A DNA stretch of 64,000 nucleotides from Axinella damicornis (taxonomy: Eukaryota > Porifera > Demospongiae > Axinellida > Axinellidae): contig OZ007513.1 in the NCBI GenBank assembly GCA_963931865.1, forward strand, positions 10,565,467 through 10,629,466, in the 5' to 3' direction. Position numbers and translations under genes: made by a program. This document shows, piece after piece, positions 1 through 11,700 of this stretch (positions are counted from its first letter, which is position 1; each line of letters opens with the position of its first letter). Under the pieces are notes generated by a model. That model worked only from the letters and a program-made list of their open reading frames with translations, was not told the origin of the DNA and made no database searches.

Positions 1-1461
1 AATTATGTACATAGTAGAAAACTCAATTGCATGAATCAATAATGAAACTAGTTTGCAAATCTGAAATTTTGGGACACGTTATGTGCCTATGGCAGTGAAT
101 GGGTTGATCTAATGAGCAGCAAGCCCATGGTAGGGCATCCCATAGGGTAAGCTCAGTGATGCCTCAGGCCTTGCTCTCACCTCATGCATACGTCAATGGA
201 GTCTACCTCTGTCCTCCAGTGCGTGTACATGCTTATGACTTGCTCTCTAATTGATGTGTATACGTACATGTCTTCACATACTGCCTACAGTGGTTTATGC
301 GAGCAATGGGAAGCAAAAACACTCAACTCCAATATTATGATATGAGCATTTAGTAGTGATCATGATGGTGTAGTCAGAATCTTCATATTCGTTCCCTAAC
401 ATTATTCCTTACATTGCATGAAAACATCATTCCCTACCAGGACTGTCCTGCCAGGAGTGTAAAATCTCCTCCAATTAGCATTTTGTTCTATTGCCTTTCT
501 GTAGAATCTTTGGGAGGAAGAAAAGAACCGCACTACTTTCTGTGCAGACATCTGACACCTGTGTTTTTGATTTTTCAGCCCAGTAAGTACACTACTTAAC
601 TGCAACCTTTTCACAGTGAGACCATTGGAACTTGTGCATACGTATATATCTGAAGTAAAATTCAGACACCGCTACGTATGCCTGGTTTTTGTTGTTGTAG
701 GTGCCTCGGACGCTGTGCATTGTCATGTTGACCCTCTTTAATAATGGATTTTGCCGTGTTTTTAGTGTCCAACGGCTTTCCACTATGATATGGATATCAG
801 TAGAATGTGCAGGTCCTCAGCAACACAATGGTGCATGTCCCGTGTTCTACACTGCATGGTTCTCAGGATCAAGCTGTTTTTCTGACCCCACATCCTGTAA
901 AGCAATGTGTTTACATCAAGAACACAACAGGTGTATCATCACCACGGACTTGTCTTGAACTTGCTTCAGCACACTTCCTGTTCAAAAGGTATCGGTGTGT
1001 GCAACTCAGATCAATCGAACTCTGAATAGTCTAGCTTGGATGGTCTATAGTAACTTAGGTTTGTGTGTAATGGTTACATCAATCAGATTATAATAGTGCG
1101 TGGCCCCTGTGCCCATTTGCAGACAATACCGTTTTATGTGTGTTTGTTCCTTTGTTCCTTTGTTCAACTTTCTGTTCACTGAGCAAGTAAAATTGCGATT
1201 ATGTTACTGAAGTAACCTCGGTGGTATAGGGAAAGTCAATATTGAGAAGTGATTATTGCCAAGGCAGATGCAAACCTCGCTCCCAGGCCTGCCCCGCTTA
1301 TTTTCTTCAGTTCGCATTGACAATAATACACGGAAGCTGAAAATGATGTGATCATTCATCATGTGAATGATGTCTGGTGGGCGTGGGGTGGATATAGGGG
1401 AGATGGGGGCCATGGGCAGTTCAGGATGTCCTTGATCGCTTTCATCGTCCAGTTGACTGCG

Positions 1462-2067
1462 TAGCCTCGTACCCAGGCTCTTTCTCGCGGAGGAAAGAGC
1501 CTGGTAACATTGGTGGGGTTGAGCCGTTTACTTCCGGCATGTCATCATTCATGTGATAAACGAAGGACACTCCTACTTTTGTGGTAAATGTCGCGTGAGT
1601 TACAAATCAGTCACACGCTATTCGAAATATTACTCAAGGCATCCCCGGCTTCACAGAGATACGAGACACTTCTTACAAGCAAAGCGGACAACTTACCTTG
1701 CGAATCGTCGATCCCGTAAGCTGCGACAGACGATGAGCGAGCTGGTCCGCAAACAAACCGCAGTGAACAGCGAGCTCTGACCAGTGGCCCTCTCGTACAC
1801 CTGTCATCTGCCTTTTACCGACCTTTGAGGGGTACTTTGTCCTTGACGCTCATTTCTGAGTCTACGATTCGTGCGTAGCACGGCAGCGAAGGTAAACAGT
1901 TAAAACACGCCTACAAAAATAGTCACATGTGCACGTGCTTTCGTTCTGCAATCTGATTGGAGCTGCAAGAATCCAGGCACCGGAAGTCAACGGTTTGAAC
2001 CCCCCAATGTTACCAGGCTCTTTCCTCCCGCGCGCGGTAAGAGGAAATGAGCCTGGGTACGAGGCTA
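1462..2067. mobile_element. 606-bp MITE, TIR TAGCCTCGTACCCAGG, 9-bp TSD
   Basis: The element starts TAGCCTCGTACCCAGGCTC and ends in the inverted GAGCCTGGGTACGAGGCTA. The inverted ends extend about 75 bp with small differences. It is flanked by the exact direct repeat TTGACTGCG (1453-1461 and 2068-2076). The short ORF inside (1553-1780, 75 aa, basic) resembles nothing I recognise and is probably not a gene. Confidence 0.85.
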
Positions 2068-2171
2068 TTGACTGCGTACGTAGGTTTGAGCACTTTACCG
2101 CTAGTCCAGACTCTATAGATGCAGTAGACAACTCTGCTTAGCCAGTGTTTAAAGTTGTAGTTGGTTCCTCC

Positions 2172-2172
<1 letters not shown>

Positions 2173-2209
<37 letters not shown>
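2173..2209. repeat. Poly(C) tract, 37 nt
   Basis: An uninterrupted run of C. The same place in U2 carries 25 G (30361-30385), so the tract predates the block duplication and has varied in length. The poly-Pro and poly-Gly ORFs across it are artefacts. Confidence 0.9.
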
Positions 2210-2596
2210 ACGTCCACGCACGTCCACCTGACGTCACTCACATGATGAATGATCACCATGTCTTGCCGCTCTTCTGCTTCTGTGTAGGCCTGGGAACAAG
2301 GCTTGGCGAATATTATCACAACTTTGCTGTAATGAATTTTCAAGGAGGAAACCAATTACTTTGATTATTTTGATGTTCAATCCACTCATGAATGTCATTG
2401 TTATCATGATAATGAAATATCTGCCTATCCCTACAACGTGCCAACCTGTACAACTAGTGATGATGACTGATCTACACATAAGTGGAATCACAGCTATTAC
2501 GTATCTTAGCAGAATATTTGAGTGTGTTTGTTTGGGCTAACCTGCCTAGCTTGGTATCGTTTTACAGAGAATTATTGAAATCTCCTTTGTTTGCAC

Positions 2597-2701
2597 AATC
2601 ACCCCTCGGACTTTGAGGTTTCTGCAGCCTCCATTCCCTGAAGCTGATGCTCATGTAATTGCTGAACTGTTCAAACTCTGCCCCAGGGTGTGGAGCATTA
2701 A
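2597..2701 (+). CDS. NLR-A first visible LRR-like exon, acceptor damaged
   Basis: This is the counterpart of 28778-28885 and 61324-61431 (-). It encodes a 35-residue segment containing PEADAHVIAELFKLCPR, open in the phase used by the neighbouring LRR exons, with a GT donor at 2702. U2 and U3 read TTTGCAG before the exon, but here the same place reads TTTGCAC, so the splice acceptor appears lost. The exon is 3 nt shorter than its copies. Without a new acceptor it would be skipped; skipping keeps the frame because the exon is a whole number of codons. Confidence 0.55.
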
Positions 2702-5700
2702 GTGAGTTTGTGTTCTCTGCATGTGTGTTCAGCAGTATTCTTTGATTGAAAACCATTTGTTCTGCTATGTTTCTGCAATTGGATCTGCACCGTCAAATCT
2801 TTGGAGTGCTGATGATTGTACCATTCCTGCCTACCGGGAGGAAGTCCGATATCACAGGCTTGTAACTTCCCACTATCCCAGGGAGTGCTATTGCCTCATA
2901 GCTACAAGAAAACTGTTAAAGTACGCCCAACGTATCAGCACATTCAGTCTGCATTCTGCAAACAGCACACCGAATACTGCATGTGCACCCCCTACTTTGT
3001 TACAAAATTCCACTGGAGCATCCTACAGATAAGTATGTAGACAGTGATACCTAAGTCATTACATCTGCATTGTTCTTTGGGAAGTGAGCACACATTAGAA
3101 GATGGTTGGTGTTGGTAAAGTTCTTTATGAAATTAGTTCTACAATAGTAAGTGTCGCAGTTGAGTTATGTTTTGATTCCAAGACAAAAGTGGCAGTGTAT
3201 GTAGTGTACTGACTTGATTTGGTCAGCAGAAAGGAAGGCACTTGCTACGTGTCCATTACCATTTTTGAGTTTGTGACCCTTCTACTCGTTAATAATCTGA
3301 GGCAGTAAACAAAGTACCCAACAGCAGCTGCATACGTCATGTACTCTATTAATTTGAAAACTCCCTTTTCCAAGAGAAGTTTGAACACCCATGTTTGAAA
3401 TGATTATTCTGTGATTTGAACAGTCACATGCACGCACGGCCCACAACAGTATTGCCAGAAAATGTACAACGTATACAATGCATACATGTGCACGCATGCG
3501 TACAGTAGAGAGCAGTTCATTCAACAACAGGTATGTACACATCTCGATATCATGCTCTGTGATCCCTCTGAGTGATCATCTTCAGCATTCCGGCAATAAA
3601 CAGTGCCTCCCGCGTGCTGTTGCGTTCACGTCGCAGTGCTCAGTGTTGTCGCTGACGTGTTTTTCTGTGTTTGTCTGTGTTGTAATTTCCTTTGTTTCGG
3701 CCCTGTTCGCTGAACATGCTCTCACCAGTACTCCTTCGGCATCTGTTGCTCGGCATCTGTCGCTCGGATCTGTCAGCTGCTATCGATCTCTGTTGTAGCA
3801 CCGTCTCTGGTTGTGACCACTCTCTGGCCTGTTGGCTGGTGCTCTTGTTGACAACAGCTGGCCTCAGGAGCTTCAGCACCACAAGGAAGGCAGTTGGGAA
3901 GTCTGTGCCTCCCTTTTCTCGGAAAATAAACGGCTTGTTCTATAGATTTCGAACACCAGAAAACATTAGAGCCATTGCGGTAGAACCGTGAATTACAATA
4001 TGACCATCGCACACTGTACCTGTCCTTAGTCATATACTTGCATGGAGTACCAGATGTTCTATTGACTGAGAATTTTATCTCTTTCCCAGCCTTCGTGATG
4101 AAGGGTGCACCACTCTTTCACAAGCTCTGAAGGAATGCAGACAGCTACAACAACTCGAGTGAGCATGAAGTGAATCATTTTGTAAATTTGTTCTGCAACC
4201 ACAACTACATAGTTTTTGTGTCTAAAGTGTTCATGAGAGAGACTCATCAGGGAGATGCTATTGTTCCTAATAGTAGTAAGTGCTTGTGAAAGATGACGAG
4301 ACAGGATTTTGTCTTTCTTGACTGTAGCATGCTCTAAGGTGTATTTAGGAACAGTATATATAATTCAATGTACAGTCTTGGTTTGTAACTTAGCAATATC
4401 TCATCACCATCGGTAATTACAAACAATATAGTCATCCAGTACTGCACTCTAATACCTGTCCTTATGTTATGCTGGCATGGACCATTCCATAGACACCTTG
4501 GCCTGTCAGATGTGCTGAGGACATGGTAGTGACTAAGTATTATGTCTCTTTCCCAGCCTTAGAGATAATTGGATTGGTGATGAAGGGTGTGCCACTCTTT
4601 CACAAGCTCTGAAGGAATGCAGAGAGCTACAACATCTCAAGTGAGCATGAAGTGAATCATTGTATAATATTGTTCTGCAACCACAACTATGTACTTTTTT
4701 GTGTCTAAAGTGTTCTAACCTCGTTCCAAGGTGCTCGGTAATTGGGGAGAAGAGTGCCTGGTATCGACTGTTTGGAAACTACTGTTATACTACTCGGTGT
4801 TGCACGACCGTACATTACTGAAACACGGGAGTCGTTTTACACCTACAAGACGCAGCTCTGTTCAACCAAGCCGTGCCGTACGCCTTTGGTAAGGTCGCAA
4901 AGCCAGGAACGGTGCTGAGGACGAACAACTGACAGCAATACAGTATATGTACATAATGGAAAGATTGTGTTTATATGCTGCCTGGTCAAATTTCTATGGG
5001 GTCTTACCTGGTCTTCTATCGTGCTTCGCGTCCACTTCGGAAAGGTATGTATAAGCGGCGTATCACCGTCCACAGACTTCGAAACCACAGCCTCGCATGA
5101 TGCTGGAGTCGTATATTTTACCGAATATTTGTCCGTGTTATTTCAGCTTACGTATCTCGATGAATTATACGGAGAATGTAACGGAACTGCTCATGCATGC
5201 ATGAACAGTGGATACCAGGCGCTCTTCTCCCCAATTACTGAGCGCTTGGGAACGAGGCTAAAAGTGTTCTGACAGACACTGATCAGGGAGATGCTATCGT
5301 TCCTGATCTATATGCTTGCTTGTGAAAGAAGATGACGAGACTGGATTTTGATTGTTCTCTTTCTTGACTGCAGCATACTCTAAGGTGTATTTGCCAGTTG
5401 TTTAGGAACAGTACGATTCAATGTGCAGTCTTGGTTTGTAACTTACTTGGCGATATCACATCACTATTGGTAATTAGAACCATGGATTCAATATGGTCAT
5501 CATGCAGTACTGCACTATAATACCTGTCCTTATGTTATGCTGGCATGGACCATTCCATAGTCACCTTGGCCTGTCAGATGTGCTGAGGGCATGGTAGTGA
5601 CTAAGTATTATGTCTCTTTCCCAGCCTTGGCGGTAATAGCATTGGTGCTGAAGGGTGCGCCGCTCTTTCTCCAGTTCTGAAAGAATACAGAGAGCTACAA

Positions 5701-8700
5701 CATCTGAAGTGAGCATGATGTGAATCATTGTGTAAATTGTTCTGCAACCACAGCTATGTAGTTTTTGTGTCTAAAGTGTTCATGAGAGAGACTCATCAGC
5801 GAGATGCTATTGTTCCTGATAGTGGTAATCCATGCTTGCTTGCTTGTGAAAGAATATGACGAGACTGGACTTTTAATCATTCTCTTTCTTGACTGCAGCA
5901 TTCTCTAGGGTGTATTTGCCAGTTGTTTAGGAACAGTATGATTCAATGTGCAGTCTTGGTTTGTAACGTAGCAATATCTCATTCTTAGAACCATGGATTT
6001 CAATGTGGTCATCACACAGTACTGCACTCTAGTACCTGTCCTTATGTTATGCTTGCATGTACCATTCCATATATAGACACCTTGGCCTGTCAGATGTGCT
6101 GAAGACATGGTAGTGACTAAGTATTATGTCTCTTTCCCAGCCTTGGCGGTAATAGCATTGGTGCTGAAGGGTGCGCCGCTCTTTCTCCAGTTCTGAAAGA
6201 ATACAGAGAGCTACAACATCTGAAGTGAGCATGATGTGAATCATTGTGTAAATTGTTCTGCAACCACAGCTATGTAGTTTTTGTGTCTAACGTGTTCATG
6301 AGAGAATAAGTTAATGTGGAGTGGTCTGTGATGAGCCAGGTGTTAACAGTTCATCATTTCAATGCAACGTTTCGACCCTACTGGGTCTTCATCAGGTGTA
6401 ATAGAAATGCAAAACAAGCTAGTTTATGTAGTCACAGAAAATGCACATCAAAGGATCTATAGTGTTCAGCTTGGTGACGTCATGCTGACAATGCACGCAG
6501 TATCAAAGCAGTTTCAACGCCTGGTGGAGTCTTCAAGCATCTGGACTTTTACATTCTCTTTCTTGACTGCAGCATAGGCCAATGTGCGGTCTTGGTTTGT
6601 AACTTGCTTAGTGATATCTCATTGCTATTGGTAATTAGAACCATGGATTTCAATATGGTCATCACGTAGTACTGCACTCTAATACCTGTCCTTATGTTAT
6701 ACTTGCATGGACCATTCCATAGACACCTTGGCCTGTCAGATGTGCTGAGGACATAGTAGTGACTAAGTATTATGTCTCTTTCCCAGCCTTGCCAGTAATC
6801 ACATTGGTGCTGGGTGTGCAACTCTTTCACAAGCTCTGAAGGAATGCAGAGAGCTACAACATCTCAAGTGAGCATGGAGTGAATCATTGTGTTCTGCAAC
6901 CACAGCTACGTATGTAGTAATTGTGTCTAAAGTTTTCATGAGAGAGACTCATCAGGGAGATGCTTCTGTTCCTGATAGTGGTAATCCATGCTTGCTTGCG
7001 AAAGAAGATGACGAGACTGGATTTTTACTTTCTTGACTGCAGCGTACTCAGGTGTATTTGCCAGTTGTTTAGGAACAGTGTGATTCAATGTGCAGTCTTG
7101 GTTTGTAACTTACTTGGCGATATCACATCACTATTGGTAATTGGAACCATGGATTTCAATATGGTCATCATGCAGTACTGCAGTCTAATACCTGTCCTTA
7201 TGTTATGCTTGCATGGACCATTCCATAGTCACCTTGGCCTGTCAGATGTGCTGAGGACATGGTAGTGACAAAGTATTATGTCTCTTTCCCAGCCTTAGAA
7301 ATAATAACATTCGTGATGAGGGGTGCACCACTCTTTCACAAGCTCTGAAAGAATGCAGAGAGCTACAATGTCTCAAGTGAGCATGAAGTGAATCATTGTG
7401 TAAATTGTTCTGCAAACACAGCTATGTAGCTTCTTGTGTCTCAAGTGTTCATGAGAGAGACTCATCAGGGAGATGCTATTGTTCCTGATTGTAGTAGCAT
7501 GCTTGTGAAAGAAGATGACGAGACTGGACTTTTAATCAGTTGACTGCAGCATACTCTAAGGTGTATTTGCCAGATGTTTAGGAATAGTATGATTCAATGT
7601 GCAGTCTTGGTTTGTAACGTAGCAATGTCACATTCTTAGAACCATGGATTTCAATATGGTCATCACACAGTACTGCACTCTAATACCTGTCCTTATGTTA
7701 TGCTTGCATGGACCATTCCATAGACACCTTGGCCTGTCAGATGTGCTGAGGACATGGTATCGACTAAGTAATAATTATGTCTCTTTCCCAGCCTTTGCGA
7801 TAATAGCATTGGTGCTGAAGGGTGCACCACTCTTTCTCCAGCTCTGAAAGAATGCAGACAGCTACAACGTCTCATGTGAGCATGAAGATAAGAAAATTGT
7901 TTTGCAACCGCAGTGTTTTTTGTTCCTGATAATTGGTAATACGTATAATATTTCGTCTGTACATTGTGACATGATTGCAATCACCTCGTTGCAACGTTTG
8001 TACTTACTGTACTATCCACTTATGGATTCGGATTGTGCCCACCAGCTTGTATTATGGCTTACCCCATTTAATGTGCACATGCATGACATCACATACCACT
8101 GAGGGTGGTTGAAGTGAGCAATGGTGGCCAACAGAAAGACCAGAATCACAACGCCAATACCAATGTGATGTTTTGGAAAAATGGTCAGTGGACAACTGTG
8201 GTCATGGTGGTATAGTCAGAATCGCTGCATTGAGTACTCAAATGTGAAGGAATGTTAATCTCCAACTAGAAGTGTAATGATTGGAGCTGTAATATCTGAG
8301 ATTGAAGCCAGTTTCTGCCACAATCAATGGTTCCATATTAGCTACACATTGTCTCCTAGACCCATCATTGCACTTACTTTTATGAACTTGGCCCCCACAT
8401 TTTGTGATATGCCCTCCTGTTGAACGCTTATTGTTGATGATTGAGCTGCCTTCATTGTGTGTGTGGCAGTACACTTTGAGTCATGTTCTTGGGTACTGGA
8501 AGAAAGAGTTTCTGTCATGAGTCAGCAAATGAGGTTAGAGGAGGGGACTTGATGATAGTTCTGCAAACCTTGTGGCTGTGTTTATGTGTGGTCAGGTTCA
8601 CTCATCCATTTGAAATAAAAGCACATCTGATGAATGCCAAGTAGAGGAAGTTGCGGTGTAGAAAAACCTACTGACGGTTTACATGTATGGCAGCAAAGAG

Positions 8701-11700
8701 GCATATCATGACAACGTCCTCATCCCAGGTCAGGAGTTGTGGTGACTGACTCTACAATTATGGATGAAAACAACAGCACCTCACTGGGTAGTTATAGTCT
8801 GTAGTTCAAGTTCTGCTTCCTATATGTACCTCTAGCAGAGAAGGCAAATTTTTGAGCAGGCAATTTTGGAGTTGGAAATTGCAGTGGTTTCTATGTTTAT
8901 GGTAGCCTCTTACCTGCGCTTCCACACTGAAGTGCATGCTAAATTCTCCAGCAGTATAGTACACACACATGTGAAGTAGTAGGGGGTGTGGTCATAGGCC
9001 GTCGCCATTCGTTGCAAATTAGAATTTCATCAGAACACATTGTTTTTAAAAATTGTTCAGCTTGCATAAATTTCCCACTATACAGTTGATGCAAACAAGT
9101 GACTGAATTTGAAAAAAGGGACCATATCTTGCAATTTGTCATTTTCTGCTTGTCAGTAACAATGGCCAGTACTTCCTTTCCTGGGATGTCTGTGGGATTA
9201 GTACTACATATGCAGATACGGTTACGATAAGTAAAGTGATGTGGGGAGTATTAGTCTCATGCCCAGACCCTCAAGAGAGGACAGATGGTCTCTGGGCAAT
9301 GGAGCTGCTGCTATGTGTAGGAGGGACATGCCCAGAACCCGGAACAGCAATGATGTGAAAGCAGCAAGAGTACTACATGATGTTATTAGGATGGATAAGT
9401 AAAATCGTCAAAGAATGTTGATATACAGTCCATGTAACTTTTTGTTGCATATTATTGTTTTTACATTATAACTTATATATTGCCTGCAACACTGCTTCAT
9501 ATAGATGGCATACCCAAATGCGGATGATAAACCATTTAAGATTGAGGCCAGGGTCTGTCCTTTGTGGTCTACACCACTGTATGATCTTCACCCAGACTTA
9601 CCCCAAGTACCATAAGAAAACAGTCGATCATAGTGACTTACAGTAATTATTTAGCACAACACTAATTTGTGAAACTGGTGACTATCAGGTCATCTTTCAT
9701 GAATAATGACTTCATTGTGTCAGGCAGACTGGTCAGCTTATCCTAGACAATGGCGCCATAGTTTGGAGTTACTATAGAGCAACAGGAATACAGATCAGGA
9801 AGTTGTTGATGTGTTGTAGCTTGCAATTGAGGTCACATTGTCTGGACTATACTACCTTGGATAGGGTGAACACTACTGTGACAATAATCACTATGAGTCT
9901 ATTATGTTTCTTTTACAGACTTTCTCATAACAAGATTGGTGATGAGGGGTGTGCTGCTCTTTCAAGAGGCCTGCAGGAGTGCAGAGAGCTTCAAAGCCTT
10001 GAGTAAGCATGAAGTGGTACACTGTTCTGAATCCTTCCGTAAGTGATAATACAACAACCACATGTACGAATGCTGTGGGTAATATCCTGCAACACTGCTT
10101 ATAGATGGGATGCCCAAATGTGGATGATGAACCATTTAAGATTGAGGCCAGGGCCCGTCCTTTGAGGTCTACACCACTGTATGATCTTCACCCAGACTTA
10201 CCCCAAGTACCATAAGAAAACAGTCGATCTGAGACCCCATAGTGACTTACAGTAATTATTTAGCACAACGCTAATTTGTGGAACTAGTGACTATCAAGTC
10301 ATCTTTCATGAATAATGACTTCATTGTGTCAGGCAGACTGGTCAGCTGATCCTAGACAATGGCGCCATAGTTTGGAGTAACTATAGAGCAACAGGAATAC
10401 AGATCAGGAAGTTGTTGATGTGTTGTAGCTTGCAATAGACAACTTTATCGTAAGTGGTGGAATGTTGACTGAATGTTGATTACTCGCGGTCCAACTTCCA
10501 GAGTCCCATCTTGTGACGTGCCTCCATAGACTTCAATACAAAATCCAGTGTGTTTGAGCAGTTAGAACGGGATATTGCATGACCGTATAGTCTATTTAAG
10601 CGATATCATGAAAAACTACAATACTTCATGCACACAGTGAGCCCAAGAACGACTGTCAACATGTACATAGGAGTCCCGCTAGCGCCCTCAACATTTCTCA
10701 TCCATGAATGCCCAGGATAAGGGCGAACTGACGGAGTTGGACATCCCTGGAGCTGCTCTGAATGAACCTTTCGACGCACATAAAGTCGCAGCGTACCGCA
10801 CGTTGCGTTGGTGGCTCCAGTGTCGAGCAAAATCAAGTTGGGTGAGGCGGATCGCTTTCCGAGATTTAACTGGGGGTTCTTTGTAGTGTCTCCGTCAGGA
10901 AAGTGCCTGCTACACACCCTGTGATAGTCCTTGAGGTCTCCTTCGGTAAGTTCTAAAGCATTAATCCATCTCTCTCGCTTCGGCTGGCTTTGTGGAAAAC
11001 AATGCAAGGAGACACTCCTGTCCTTGTGTTGCCACAGACAATATATACAACGATATCCAGGCATACTAGGCGATCTACAAAAGCTACAACTTCAGTTCTT
11101 TGACTTGTATGCACGCGAGGTTGTGCAGTTTTTCATGGTATCGCTTAAACAGACTATACAGTCATGCAATATCCAGTTATAACCGCTCAAACATGCTGGA
11201 TTTTGTATTGAAGTCTATGGAGCCACGTCACAAGATGGGACTCCGGATGTGAATGTACGTTCATTATAAATAATTGCATTCTTCGGTGCTTATTCTAAAG
11301 TTGTCTATTAAGGTCACATTGTCTGGCCAATAATAGCGTGAACATTACTGTGACAATAATCACTACGAGTCTATTATGTTTATTTTACAGCCTTTCTGTG
11401 AACGAGATTGGTTATGAGGGGTGTGCTGCTCTTTCAAGAGGCCTGCAGGAGTGCAGAGAGCTTCAAAGCCTTGAGTAAGCATGAAGTGGGCTACTGTTCT
11501 GAATCCTTCCATAAGTGATAATACAACAACCACATGTACGAATGCTGTGGGTGATATCCTGCAACACTGCTTATAGATGGCATGCCCAAATGTGGATGAT
11601 GAACCATTTAAGATTGAGGCCAGGGCCCGTCCTTTGTGGTCTACACCACTGTATGATCTTCACCCAGACTTACCCCAAGTACCATAAGAAAACAGTCGAA

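Noticed and set aside
1553..1780. 75-codon basic ORF
   Set aside because: Internal to a non-autonomous MITE; too short and unlike any transposase known to me.
2721..3032. 103-codon ORF with counterparts at 28531 and 61077
   Set aside because: Block homology explains the similarity; frames differ between copies and no phase-compatible splice sites were found.
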